From Omphiscola glabra (taxonomy: Eukaryota; Mollusca; Gastropoda; Lymnaeidae), in contig OZ024802.1 of the NCBI GenBank assembly GCA_964017045.1, positions 31,086,793-31,150,792 of the forward strand: a stretch of 64,000 bases of DNA, in the 5' to 3' direction. Position numbers and translations under genes: made by a program. Below are positions 26,401 through 41,400 of this stretch, piece by piece. The notes under the pieces are model-generated. The model did not search any database and was not told where the DNA came from. It saw only the letters and a list, made by a program, of their open reading frames with translations. Each line of letters starts with the position of its first letter. The stretch's first letter is position 1.

Positions 26401-29400
26401 TTCAGTTGAACCTAAAAGAATATCTAAGCGACCTGTTTGATGGCGCTGTCTTAGCCGATGACACGCTGCTGGTCGTGCAAGCACTCCAGTATTTTATCGA
26501 TGTACATAGCATTTTTGAAAAATATGAGAAAGAGTGAGTTTTGGTTTGTATGTATGAATGTGTGTGTGTGTGTGTGTGTATGCATGTGTGTGTGCGTGTA
26601 CGTGCGTACGTGTTATTGTGTGTGTATATGTGTGTGTATATGTGTGTGTATATGTGTGTATATGTGTGTGAGGTTGTTTGTTTATGTGTGTCAGGTTGTT
26701 TGTTTATGTGTGTGCATGCTTGTATTATTGTTTGTTAGTATGTTATTTTTTTTAAAAAATACGTGTTTTTCTTGTTTCTATGTTTGTTTGTATGTTTGTT
26801 TCTTTGTTTGAAAGTTAGTTATGTAAGCATATTTTTTAAATTTCTTTGTTTGTATGTATTGGAGCATGTGAGTATCGTGTTTGTGAATATCTATATGTAA
26901 TCTCTATGTATTATTAACTTTTAGAGTACAAGCGAACTACCTTGTGTTATGTATGGTATCCTCGTTACAAGATATTCTGCCGAGCTCGTGGCAACTACAG
27001 AGGTTCCATTCCCGAGAGAGACGCTGCACAGAAAAGACGCTGAACTTGTTTGGTCTTGCCGCTAAAGCAACTTATGTCGAGCATGTCTTCAAACATGAAA
27101 ATAAAGCAGTGGTATGTTAGATAAAAAGATGTTTTATGAAATAAATAAACTTAGTTTTAATCAAAGTGAACACTTAAAGACATCTAAAAGTATCATTATT
27201 TTATCAAATTCGATCTTGTCTTCCACGGTCGAAGAATTACTTTTTTGATAAACAATTTTTGTCACACATTTAATGGTCTCATTGTGATGGGGGAAAAATG
27301 AATGATGTGCAAATATAAGATTGAAAGACAGAAGGAGAAATTAATTGAAAGCCAGAAGGAGAAATTGAAAGAAAGAAGGAGAAATCGAAAGATTAACGTG
27401 ATGATTGGCGAATTGTTTCATGGATAGACGAATAGATTCTTGGATGAGCATTAGTTTCGTGGATTTATTAATCACTATGGATTTGAGTATGGATGCAGAG
27501 ATGATATTATATTGAGCTAAGGATGGAAGAAGGATTTTATTTTTCGATTGATTGAAACCTTTTATGGTCTAATGAGTCAATTAGACTCATGATTGCTTGG
27601 ACCGTAGATTTAATGATTGAACTGTGATTGATTGGACTGTATACTTATAGGAGGTTCGGTTCATTAATTCGTTGACGAATACATGTGTGTTTTGACATGT
27701 AGATTGAATAACATATAGATTGAATACCATATAGATTTAATGACATATAGATTGATTGACCAATAGAATGAATGACATATATAATGAATGACATATAGAT
27801 CAAATGACATATAGATCAAATGACATATAGAGTGAATGACAATAAGATCGACTGATAAATAGATTGAATGATATATAGATTGAATGACATATATATTTCA
27901 TGACATATAAATGAATGACATATAGATTGATTGACAAATAGATTGAAAGACATATAGGTTAAATGACATATAGATTAAATGACATATATATTGAAAGACA
28001 TATAGATTGAATGACATGTAAATATTGAAAGACATTGACTGCATGATGTACAGATTGAAGACTGAATTTCGACATTTTGTGGCGATCGCTTGGCTGCCCA
28101 AAGAATATATATGAAGCCCCCCTGGCGCTTGGCAGCGCTACTATAGTGGGGATAATCGACTAATTGTTTCAATATGCGTTTCAATAATTAAATGCCACTA
28201 TACAAGAGATGTAATTATTAAATTATTTCTAAAACCTGTAAAAAAAAGGGAGATTTGTAATAAAAATGCATATTATTTTTAAAAACATCAGTCGATTATC
28301 GCCCCTTAATTAGCGCCGCCAAGCGTCAGTCGGCATTCCTATATTTCATTGTGCCACCAACGCCTCAAAATTTGACCATATTAGGAACATACTGTACTTC
28401 TTGGATATATTTCAAGGACATATTATAGAATGTAAGGGTTTGATGAGTTACGAGAGTAAGAACAGATCGAGGGATTATTTGAGGAATGGATGGATCAACT
28501 GTTCGGTTAAGGAATGGCTAAATGGTTAAATCTGATATTAGGATAGGTTCAGTCGTTTTCACAATAAAAAATGTATGAACTGATCGTTCCATCCAATTTA
28601 TTTATCTGACGTAATATGTCATCAGAAGGAAAGGATCTCCATTTAAATTTCTGTCTCTTAACAATGGACGTATTTTTAAAAAAACATAATAATACATGTT
28701 TCTTAGTTTTTCTGTTAATCTGACCAACATTCCCTCGTCCAGATTAACACAGTGGCTCAGAATGTTAAACAACAAATGCTAGCCACCATTGATAGAACTA
28801 CTTGGCTGGAGGAACCCTTGAGAAAAAGATTACGGGAAAAGGCACAAGGCATCGATTTCTTTTACGGCTACGCGGATTGGATTCTCGATGCCGCCAGCCT
28901 TGATGATTACTACGCAAATTTTGAAGTCATGGACGATGAGCTTCTGAATGCCACGATTACTGCCACGAAGGAATTGGTGAAGAAAATTTTCACGAAGGGT
29001 CTCACTGAAACGATACAGTAAAATAATTCTAAAAAATTCGCCATTTATTCTCTTATTTAACGAATAGCAACAACAAAGATCTCGAATGTTTATTGATATT
29101 ATATATATATATATATTATGTATACCGGTAGGACACAGATATAGAGGATTCGGTTTTTCCCAAAGGTATTCAAAATTTTAAAGTTTAAATAGGGTCAACC
29201 AAGACCGAGATAGGCTCGTCTGGAATGAAGTTAAAAACGCATTAGTTTTTATTTCTTGTCGATTTTTTTTTTTTGGAAAAAGATCTATTGCAGTATTAGT
29301 TCAGCATCTAAGCTTTTGCTTGCATCAACCGAAGTACGTTCGGCAGCTAAAGTGTTTTGAAATTTATTTATTCTCTTCCCAGAAAACGTGAGAAGAATTA

Positions 29401-32400
29401 ATCATAGAATTCTCTTCCACTACACATCCACAATAGAACAACCATCACAGCCTTCAAAACTGCACTCAAAACACATCCATTTAAACTCTACTATCCTGAC
29501 TGATTTCCCCCTCTGACCGATAAACCTAGCTGCTGAGTGCCGTCCAATGTAGCCCGCCCGCCAAGTGTCAAATTACCATTAGAAAACCTCTTGGAGTTTA
29601 ACCAAACTGCCAAAACTTAAACAGAGAGACAGCCATCAACATCGACCGTCTGAGTTATATTTATAAAGTCATTTGTTATTTGTAAAAGCTTTTTCAGGGA
29701 ACACATGCCAACAAAAATATGTTAAAAAATAATATAAATTCTTAGCGATCTGTTCTTTTTACCATCGTGTACTGTTATTATAGGCGCTGCTTCCAAAAAT
29801 AGCATCATATTTACTCATTGCGTATCGTCATGCGCTCTCACTTGCTGCTTCACCCGTCCCTCGTACCAAATCTACACAAAAGAAAATATTCTTCAGCCAT
29901 AGCTCATTGATATCTAAAGGATAGTCAAACGACGGCAGGTCAAGAAATATGGAAGCGACAGTGTCAGATTTATACTATTAGTTGTAATTTATTAATTTTA
30001 TTTGAAATTTATAACATTTTAGTCCGCTTCATATATCTTTTGTGCAGAATCTAGATGTCATAAAAACCTTTCTTTTGTAAAAGAGAAATTTATTTATTTA
30101 ATTCCACTTGCATTTTTGGTGCATTTCAATACCTTTATCTCACTTTTGTCTTTAACACTCATGGCAAAAAATGTTATCTCAAATGACAAAATGGTCTTTT
30201 TCTGTTCTATCAACTAATTAATATTTTTCAATGGTAAATTTTGATTTTCGCTAAATAACATAAATGTTTATTTCCCAAGTTTCCAATGTTTATCTGTTTA
30301 AAGAAGTTACATATAGATTAGGCTTTCAACAAGTAGGTCACTTAACAAAAACACTTCTTCTTCTACATATTAAGGCCCCACGATCAATTTATTGATTATT
30401 CTGGATCCATGCATGTACATGGGAGTTAAAATGTTCCTGTGCCTTGTGTTGAAGAGGATATTTTACTGGATTGCAAGGGCTACTCAGCGAAGGTATTGTT
30501 AACCGGGGGTCGGAAGGCCTGAGGCAATAGTCCCAAATGTGTCAAGTGTTGTCGCCTCAACTGTTGCTTTTGGAAGCTTGCCCCGGTCCTGGATTGTCTT
30601 TATCAGGAATGAGCAGTTCCTATACTGGATTCTTGCTGGTATGAGTCGGAACTACCAGTCATGGCCTCGTCGCTGTCTGTGGGGTAAGGGGAGGAGTTTC
30701 TGTTTAATACCGGAGCAGTGTACCAGCCCATTATTTATTTTGTCTATCATGGAGAGGCTGGATAGCCGTCGTTGTTTTATTGTAGTATTCTTAAAATCAC
30801 ATACTTTAAACGAAATACACTCCGACAACTCCTGCGACGCCCCTGGTGCCAATCTGTATCATCCACATGATGCTCTTTTGAGTTTAGATATACATGTATA
30901 GATATATATATATACCCATGTGGGTGTTTTTTTTTATTGGATGTTCAAAACGGAGTTTGAAATAGTTTTAAAATTATAAATTATTTTTATAATTAAGTTG
31001 ATGAAATGGAAACAAATGTGTTTCTGTACCGATATGTCAAACAACCAGGATGAACTAAGAATGCAAAGACACTTGTTTAGACTGTTTTATAAATAATGTC
31101 CACATTTCTAGATTCATCATCATTGCAAAGTATTAGGAGGAGGTTAGAAGAAAATGGACCTCGTTTTTCAACCTCAGCTTCCTAGACATTTGTTATTTTG
31201 TTTGAATTTGGTGTGTATGTCGGGAAAAGCAGCGAATAAGAGCGCATCACGGTGCGCAATTGGGACGGGCAACATCTACTCGGCAATCCTTATTCGATTA
31301 ATTTCGTGAAATGTTATTTAAAAAGATATGTTCCAGTGTTTGTGTTGGAGGTGGACAAAAATTATGCACTTGCGTTTATGTATTTTGATATGTTATAATA
31401 TGTTATTTAACGCTTCAGTATTATATGCACGATAGCCCACCACATTTTTAATTTTTAAGTTTTACATCAGTATTAAGTTATAAGATGTTTTTTTTTTTTG
31501 TAACCGGTAGCGCATTCTTCAGTTAAACTAATATAACCTAGTTTTTAGATGGTGTTAATAGACCGTTATGTTTTCGCTCATTTGATATATAATTTGGCAG
31601 GATAGCCACTGGAGTACATCTCGGTCATATCATGTATGATCCTTTCAATAACACAATGCTCATCACTTTAGACAACCTTCAGCAGCCTGTGTTTGAACCA
31701 AGCTTCTCCAAGTGAGTGATAAGCTTGTGTTTAAAGACTGTGACAGAGTCAATTTAAATTTATTATCATTTATGGGAGTTTTGTGAATAATTAATTTGTA
31801 TATTGTTTATAGTTTTTTGGGAGAAGAGCCGTGCGAAGGAGTAAGGAAGGGCACTCGTCATAGGCGGCAACACCAACGTGGAGTCAAAGTCATCTTTATT
31901 TTAGATGGTTAGTGTTTTGGTGACAAAGTCATCTTTTGGTTAGATGGTTAGGTTTTGGTGACAAAGTCATCTTTAGGTTAGATGGTTAGGTTTTGGTGAC
32001 AAAGTCATCTTTTGGTTAGATGGTTAGGTTTTGGTGACCAACCTTCACAGCAGGTGGGCCAAATGTCAGTAATAACATTTCCTGCCAGGCCACGTACCCA
32101 TTTTGTTTGTTAGTCAAAGTAAACAAGTAAGCGTGCTACAGCTTCGAACACATCGTCTTGAGAGCGTAGTCAAACGCTTGCCTGGTTTAATGTAAATAAA
32201 AACCCAACGAGATATACGGATATTTAAAAAAAAAAAAATTAAAGCATAACTAAGAAGCAAACATTATTTATTAGACAATTAAAAAATATTTCAAAGTGAG
32301 ACATCTGACTTTGTCTTGCAGAATTAAGTGCATCAAAATTGATCTCGACTGATATTGTCACTACACGCAAGCAGTTTTCCAAACGAACATCTGTAGTTCG

Positions 32401-35400
32401 TGTTCTCACTTGTGATTTGATGTGCTTCATACGACCAAAAAGCTGTTCTCACTTGTGATTCGATGTGCTTCATACGACTAAAAAGCTGTTCTCACTTGTG
32501 ATTCGATGTGCTTCATACGACTAAAACGCTGTTCTCACTTGTGATTCGATGTGCTTCATACGACTAAAAAGCTGTTCTCACTTGTGATTCGATGTGCTTC
32601 ATACGACTAAAAAGCTGTTCTCACTTGTGATTTGATGTGCTTCATACGACTAAAAAGCTTCTCTCACTTGTGATTTGATGTGCTTCATACGACTAAAAAG
32701 CTTTTCTCACTTGTGATTTGATGTGCTTCATACAACTAATAAGCTGTGAACATGCATAAGTGTTTCCAAATAGCGAAACCATCGACAGAGCATGTTTGTA
32801 AAACGTTGGATATTTATGCCTGTCCAAGTACGTTTTATAGAACTCTTCCTAACAACTTGATGGAACTTTTGCTTGAACTGTTTATCACAATATATTGCAC
32901 AATGTTCCTATTGTAATCTTCATGGTAGTAAATTCACGTCTACCGCGAATGGCGTTGCAAATTCACAAAAACCTCAGGATGTTTTTATTAAAATCCTGTA
33001 GTTGGTTTTAAAATTCTAATTTAAGTTAGATATTGAAGAAGCGTATTTATCCGCCGCCTCCTGTGTGACGTCTGGTCGCAATGGCAATGCAGTAAAGGGA
33101 GTAAAAAGTTTTTTGTCCTCAGCCGTTGAAATGCGGAAATATGATCATACATCTTATTAATTAATTGATCTTTCCATTGTAGACGTGTATTGATGTCGTT
33201 TAGGTGGCTAGTTATAATGCAAAGTCGCAAACCCACTCTTTGTCTTCAAACTCTGAAATACTTATTGACTTTCTGGCAAAAAATGGTTGTCTTGCTGCAA
33301 ATCAAATCAAATACTCTTTTCAACATTTTGGCACGGGTAGCCGTCTTAATTCTGCATAAAATGTAACGTCATTATTGAGTCCAAAGACTTTAGAAATTCT
33401 TGGACCTGACGGTGATTCAACCCGTTCGACTTAATAAAGATAATTATTTTAACGATCACTTTCATGAAATGGTCCATTTTGACGACCACTTTCATGACAT
33501 GGTCCATTTTGACGACCACTTTCATGACATGGTCCATTTTGACGACCACTTTCATGACATGGTCGATTTTGACGACCACTTTCATGACAAGGTCCATTTT
33601 GACGACCACTTTCATGACATTTTGAGAGACTTCGAACATAAATTATACGGATGAATAATGCAATGAAATTTTAGCATTTAAGTATTACTGAATTTGGACG
33701 CCTCGTCTTTCCCAACCATTGCTGGAGCACCATCTGTTGATCAGACTAAACCTTCATGTTTCCCAACCATTGATGGAACACCATCCGTTGTCGGCCCGAT
33801 AATTTATTAAGTTGTAAGGAAAAACGATTCAAAGTCGATGTAAATGCCTCTAAAAAATGTCATGACATAGTAAGTGAACTTAAGTGGAAACAGTGCCGCT
33901 AAATCTACTGTCTTTTTAAAATTGACATCATTTTCCCTGATAAAAAGTGTCAGTTTGGCAGTATCTGCCATATCTGTGCTTTCATCCAATGCTAGAGTTG
34001 GACAGTATCTGCCATATCTGTGCTGTCATCCAATGCTAGAGTTGGACAGTATCTGCCATATCTGTGCCTTCATCCAATGCTAGAGTTGGGCAGTATCTGC
34101 CATATCTGTGGTTTCATCCAATGCTAGAGTTGGACAGTATCTGCCATATCTGTGCTTTCATCCAATGCTAGAGTAAGACAGTATCTGCCATGTCCGTGCA
34201 GTCATCCAATGCTAGAATTGGGCAGTATCTGCCATATCTGTGCTTTCATCCAATGCTAAAGTTGGGTAGTATCTGCCATATCTGTGCCTTCATCCAATGC
34301 TAGAGTTGGGCAGTATCTGCCATATCTGTGTTTTCATCCAATGCTAAAGTTTGGCAGAATCTGCCATATCTGTGCCTTCATCCAATGCTAAAGTTGGGTA
34401 GTATCTGCCATATCTGTGCTTTCATCCAATGCTAAAGTTGGGTAGTATCTGCCATATCTGTGCCTTCATCCAATGCTAGAGTTGGGCAGTATCTGCCATA
34501 TCTGTGCTGTCATCCAATGCTAGAGCATAAAACCTAAATTCGGAAGCTGGACTTTTCAAATTATCTTCAATCTTTTATAAGCTCTCCAATATCGTCCACC
34601 ACTTTGAATTTCCAGAAAATGCGAGATAATAAAAAATAGCTAAAAAACAAATACATTTTTCAAAAGAAATGTGAGATACTCCAGATATCGCTAAGCTTTA
34701 ATTCATAAAACATGCGACACGAACGCCTCATGATGTAATGTTCATTTGGTGATATGTACAATAAAGTTAACATTTATGTTCATCTGACCTTGCTCCGCGG
34801 GCCGCATGTTGGCCCCCCCCCCCTGGGTTTGATAGTGAATTAAACGATAAAATTTCATGTGCTTGCATGGGGCACGGTGCGCATATATCGTTTGTATACA
34901 TATACAGCACTTGCAGATATCGTTTGTATACATGTACAGCACTTGCATATATCGTTTGTATACATGTACAGCACTTGCAGCATTTCTTCTATAAATTGGG
35001 TGGAGGGGCGCACATTTTCAAGATTCCCCCGGGCGCCGCTTTTCCTCTGCAACGCCCTGATTGGGAGTATTGTGTAAATATATAATATGAGTCATAAGTA
35101 TAACTAATCAGAAAATTTTAGTTATAAGATACAAAAGCAAGACCAATACAAAAATGACAACATCCTATTCCGACTAATTATATACGCTCTAAGCAAGTGG
35201 CTTTGGAAATAAAGTAGATAAGTATTAAAACTCTGCAATACACCTAATGTAAAAGATGTCAAAATGGGCGTAAAGTCAAAGACGTGACATCGATCCTAAT
35301 GTAAAAGATGTCAAAACAGGCGTAAAGTCAAAGACGTGACATCGATCCTAATGTAAAAGATGTCAAAACAGGCGTAAAGTCAAAGACGTGACATCGATCC

Positions 35401-38400
35401 TAATGTAAAAGATGTCAAAACAGGCGTAAAGTCAAAGACGTGACATCGATCCTAATGTAAAAGATGTCAAAACAGGCGTAAAGTCAAAGACGTGACATCG
35501 ATCCTAATGTAAATGATGTCAAAACAGGCGTAAAGTCAAAGACGTGACATCGATCCTAATGTAAAAGATGTCAAAACAGGCGTAAAGTCAAAGACGTGAC
35601 ATCGATCCTAATGTAAATGATGTCAAAACAGGCGTAAAGTCAAAGACGTGACATCGATCCTAATGTAAAAGATGTCAAAACAGGCGTAAAGTCAAAGACG
35701 TGACATCGATCCTAATGTAAATGGCGTCACAACAAACGCACTGTCAAAGATTTGGCAAAAACCTAATGCTAAAGACGTCACAAAAATGTGTCAAAGACGT
35801 CACAAAAACATGTCTCAAAGAGGCAGAAAAAACTATTGTAATGTACGTCACAATAGGACTGTATCAGGACGTACACTTGTAAAATGTGTATGGTTATACA
35901 CCATTCATCAGGACGTACAATTGTAAAATGTGAATTGTTATACACCATTCATCAGGACGTACACTTGTAAAATGTGTATGGTTATACACCATTCATCAGG
36001 ACGTACACTTGTAAAATGTGTATGGTTATACAGCATTCATCAGGACGTACACTTGTAAAATGTGAATGGTTATACAGCATTCATCAGGACGTACACTTGT
36101 AAAATGTGTATGGTTATACACCATTCATCAGGACGTACACTTGTAAAATGTGTACGGACATTCATCATTCATCAGGCCGTGCAATTGTAAATTTGTATGG
36201 GCATTCTCCATACAACAGGCCGCGTAGATGTAAGTATTTTATTGCCATATGTCATGCACGATTAGTCATGACGTGCAACGTAAATTGTATGTCGCCAGTA
36301 GGAGTTTTCAAGGTAGACACCAGATGCATACCGGTACGGTAATAAAATGGTGTTAAATAAAATAATTTCCCCCTTTCTTCATATCTGTATATTTCTGCTT
36401 ACGAGCCCCTCAAAATACTTAACATCTCTGTTTATAAAAAAATGAAAATTTGTTTGTGGATTTGGTCCGCATATGATTTTATATGTTATATGTTTTGTTG
36501 GAACCTGACCAAAGTTATTAAAAAAGACCCTTCATAATCCCACCTTGGATCAAAAACCCACCGAGAACGTGATCCCACCGAGGACAGGATCCTAATCGGG
36601 AGCGGGATCCAAACGATAAAACGTGATCCCACCTGCAGTATCAAAATAGAGAATAGATCCCAACAGGAATAGTTACTCATGGGGAATGGATCCAACAAAT
36701 AACGGGATCAACCTGGGAACGGGATCACACAGGGGAATGGGATCCTATCTCAAAAGGGATGGTTGTGATCCCTTCGGAAACGATATCCCGTCGGAATGGG
36801 GATCCCAATGTGACGGGATCCCATCGGAGTCGCATCGTTATCTGCAGCCCTAACTGGGAAATGGGATCCCAAAAAGAAAGTGATCCCACTGGGGATCGAT
36901 TTTGGAATGGGAAATAGGGATCGTATTTTTTTTTAAAAAATTGTCAGAGGAGAATTTTTAATATGTATTTTTTCTTAACAATGTGTTGTTTTTTTATAAC
37001 AGACCACGTAATTTCCATGTTAGCTAAAGGCTGAAGAAATCAGTGTTTTTTTTTTATAACAGACCACATAATTTCCATGTTAGCTAAAGGCTGAAGAAAT
37101 CAGTGTTTTTTTTTATAACAGACCACATAATTTCCATGTTAGCTAAAGGCTAAAGAAATCAGTGTTTTTTTTTTATAACAGACCACATAATTTCCATGTT
37201 AGCTAAAGGCTGAAGAAATCAGTGGTTTTTTCCCGAATGTAACAACGAGCTACGCCGGGTATATCGGCTAGTTTTAAATAACATCTATGACTTTTAAAAA
37301 CATAGTAATATTACGCTTATTGAAACATTGAACAATAAAAATCATTGTTGATTTCTCCATTTTTAGGCCATTCCTTTACGGCGCTCTTGGATACATTTTT
37401 GGCCATGAAATCACACACGCGTTCGATCTTGTAGTAAGAAAATTGGATGAAAGTGGTCTCCCCCTGATCGTTTGGCCGCCTACCTCAGACGAAGATTATT
37501 TAAAGAGAGCAAAGTGTTTGGCCGACCAGTACAGTTCTCAAACTTTATATGGTGTTCATGTAAGTCGGCAAGCCGATAGCTTCTCAAGGTGATGCACCTT
37601 TCTTTTTCAGAAATGAATAAAACAATATCCACCAAAAATCAGAGTTCTTACAGTTATGTGACTAAAACGGCGTGTTACTCCCATGTAATATTGTTCTATT
37701 GTGTACCTTTTACTCAAAGAACACAAAGAGTTATCTCAATTCGAGATCAGGAAGTTGGTCAAAATTGAAATGCAAGCTTTGACCCTAAGAAGTTACTCAA
37801 GGGTCAGTGGTGGAAGCTGGTGACCTACTCATCATGAAAAGTTGTATTGACCAAAAAAATGGGAAGGGGGGGGGGCGGGGAGATGAAAGTGTACAAATTT
37901 AAGTTAAATTGAACACAGGACTTTGGTCATAATAAAGTTGTTTAAAAACGTGCAGTAAAAAATGTTATTGTTTAGAAGAGAACCTCAACATCATATCTGT
38001 GTGATGACACGTTTAACCCTCTTCCTCCTTTCCCCACCCCTCACTAAAAGGAAACTTAAAATTATAACATAAACTTGAGGCAGCTACTGGCGTATCAAGG
38101 TGGGTGAAGAGGGGGTAATGAACCCCGGAATGGAGATAAGTGAAATGTAAAATTAAATAGAGGGCGATTTAATTAATTTACCCCCCCCCCCACACCAAGC
38201 TCATAAAACATATTTATCCATGACTCGGTCATAAAGTCAAATCCACGTAATGAGACGGTCTAAGAGCGCTGGTTGTGTATTATTTAATAATGTATTGAGA
38301 ATTTGGATGTGCTGTCAAGTGACTCATTGTAATGTGTGGATATTTGAAACGGTTTCCTGATGTGTGAGATCTTATGTCTAACAACGCATCTTTGATATCT

Positions 38401-41400
38401 CTTAGCTGTGTGGGAATGCAACAGTTCAGGAAGATATCTGTGACAACAACGCGATAAGGCTGGCTTACAAGGCCTTCAAGGCGCACGCGCTGTCAAGTGA
38501 CCCTGTCCTGCCTGGCCTGAATCTAACTGATGACCAAATGTTCTTCCTGGGATTTAGCCAGGTACGGTCAATGCGAATGTCCAATGATCAGCGTATGTGC
38601 TGATATCTTGGGTCTACCCGGGTACATTGGGTCCAAATGTCCCATCATTGGATCAAGTGTTGATAACTGGGCTGTATCAGGATACAGTGGGTTCAAATGT
38701 CCAATCATTGGAGAAAGTGTTGATAGCTTGGGTCTATCCGGGTAGAGAGGTCATAAATGTTCAATAATAGAGTATGTGTTAATAGCTGGGCTCTATCAAG
38801 ATACAGTGGGTCCCAAAGTTCAATCATTTAAGCCCGTTCTGATACCTGGACTCTATAAGGGTACAATTGGTCCCAAAGTTCAATCATTTAAGCACGTTCT
38901 GATACCTGGACTCTATCAGGGTACAGTGGGTACAAATGTTCAGTCGTATTTAGCGAGAGCACACAATTAAAAATTAGCAAATCTACTCTCCAAACTTTTT
39001 ATATACATTTAATTATTTCACTATTTCATCTGGTGGGACAAACTGCTTTTAGAAAAATCGTAATGTTTACCTTCTCAGAATGGGCTTTTGAGACTTTGAG
39101 AGGTGGCTCATCAGACGCCAAAAAAGGGCATATGCGTTAGTTGATCTTCTGTAAGACATACTGTCACATGGAGGCAGAGTGGTCCCACAGTGGATCCCTG
39201 AACACGCGGGACTACCCCAAAATGATATATCTGAATATCTAGCGGGGCAAGTGTCAGTACAGCCACAACCAAACAGGCCAATGAACCAACTGGGGTCAAT
39301 GCCTGGTTGAAAGACATCTTGCGAAAGGGGTGATCAAAGAATTGTAAGAAAAGGGGAGACAACCCGTAAACTTGACCGCAAGACGCCACAACCCTACGGG
39401 AAGGGAGATCAATGATGGCGATAAAAGTGTGAGAACCAGAGCCTCATCACCCAGATGAGACCAGGACAACGTCCTACTTGGAATTACTTGAACACATTAC
39501 ATCATCTTCAGGACCCGATTCGCCGTCACTGCGGACAGGCGCCGTAGACAGTGGTGCACTTACTAGCCAATGGCCCAATATTAACATTGGGAACACTTAG
39601 AAAGTCTGATGTTCGGCGATTCCCAGCAGATGCGGCATGCCTGTAAAGTCAATGCCGGCGCCGTAACAGAGCAGTAGATCGATTCCATAAACAGAATGTA
39701 ATATCGGTAAAAAAAAAATGTCTGCCACGCTTTCCATGCATTACTAAATAAAAATCATATTGGTCCCACGGTTTCAGTAAAAAAAAATAATTTTTCTTCC
39801 TTTTGGAGACGATAGATTTGTGTTCAATTTGTTGTATTTTTAAAGCATTATTAGTAGGAACGTCATAAAATTTTGGAGTCAACGATTTTCAGTTGCGCGG
39901 CATGCTTAAACCCGGTGGTCCTTCTTGGGCCGCATACAAGGCCGCCTTGGTCCTTCTTGGTCCGCATACAAGGCCGCCTTGGTCCTTCTTGGGCCGCTTG
40001 AAACCGGCGAGACGCTGCTTTGAAACCCGTGGTGCAGACCTTTAAAATTTTGACGCATAAATGCTAAGCCCTTAACTATGTTCCTTTATCAATTTTTTAA
40101 ACAGAAAAACTGCCAGGAAATGTCTGAAGCTACGGAAACCTTCATTTTACAGTATGGTCTTAGTACCCACAGCCCTATTCCATATCGGTAAGGGTTTGTA
40201 GATTAAGTGATTACCTATAAATGCAGTGTAACCATAGAAATAACGCAAGCACTCGAGACCGAAGCAAAAATGGAGCGCTAATTGCAGGTTTAACACAGTG
40301 TCATTTAAAATGTATTCAGCGCCGGGATGAATACGCGATAATTCAAGGATTGTTATTTCCAGGTTTGACTTTAGTAAATATGACATAGTGACAATTATAC
40401 ATTTCTTTGGCACATTTTTAACGTTATGCTGCACCTATTCCAGGGTTTCTCAACTTTTTCTTAAGTCTAGAGACATTTTTAAAATTATTTTTGCTAATAA
40501 AACACATTTGGTGCTGCAACCATTTTATTGTATTTTATACATGTTACACAGCTAGCTGATATACCCAGGTGACACTGACACAGGCATGACATAACAGCCC
40601 TGTCCATAAGATGTCATATAATTTATTACTGTAGAGCCATTGACAACTTTATATTGTTTGAGGATACTTGTCAGTAAAGTGCAAAAGCTACCATTAAAAG
40701 TGGGAAGCAGAGACGTAGCTCAAGGGTGGCAGAGTCGGACAGATGACCCCGGGCGCCAGACTAGTAAGGGGCGCCAAAATGTGCTTTGATATTATTTTAT
40801 TGCTGAAAATAGTGCGTTTGAGAGTTGGAAAAAGAAAGAGATTCTCTTTAAAATGAATCTTGTCCCCGGGCGCCAAACATTCAAGACACGACTCTGGCTG
40901 GCTGTCAATCTTTAAAAATTCTATCTTTAAAATCATTCACCTAATTCATTGGTGGTTGTCTTTTGGATTATTATATTGGTGGCCCAGTCTTATAAGGACG
41001 TGACATATCATATAACAATGTTATCTCGTTCTACGATTTCTTTCACATATCCTTTTCCAACTTAATCTTGTTCTACAATTTCTTTCACATATCCTTTTCC
41101 AACCTTATCTTGTTCTATTATTTCTTTCACATATCCTATAACAACGTTATCTTGTTCTACTATTTCTTTCACATATCCTATAACAACGTTATCTTGTTCT
41201 ACTATTTCTTATACGCGGCTTGAACGAAGTCCTTAATATATATATTTATATATATATGGCATCGTTCCGTCTTTGCGAGGCGATGGATTCGCTATATCTT
41301 AGTCCTACACTTCGACGAGTGGCTCACTAGGCCAATCCCGGAGTGACAATCTCGACTGCATCTCTCGCAGGAGAATATTGATTACTGGTTAGATGTGGCC

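Larger units (their letters stand above)
32040..34830 (-). pseudogene. hAT transposase remnant with three internal minisatellites
   Basis: Minus-strand coding pieces are colinear with ZBED5/GTF2IRD2-type transposase: '[11 protein letters not shown]' (34520-33920), '[20 protein letters not shown]' (about 33450-33390), '[20 protein letters not shown]' (about 33210-33150), and the C-terminal '[20 protein letters not shown]' (32430-32370). The 5' end near 34820 has the hAT-type 'gcggcccgcgg'; the 3' end near 32040-32095 is less sure. Three coding segments are tandemly amplified (separate entries), destroying the frame. Confidence 0.75.

Noticed and set aside
26458..26811. Cys/Val-rich frame after M13 exon 6
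   Set aside because: It is the (TG)n microsatellite in intron 6 read in frame.
30539..30901. 120-codon frame in intron 8
   Set aside because: No recognisable domain, no splice signals tied to it, and the opposite strand is also open. Left as unexplained intron sequence.
37250..37275. Helitron 3' end (ccgggtatatcggCTAGT and relatives at about 12640, 40550 and 58700)
   Set aside because: The CTAG|T end and small inverted stem are suggestive, but no 5' TC end or Rep/helicase sequence was found, so the call is not supported.
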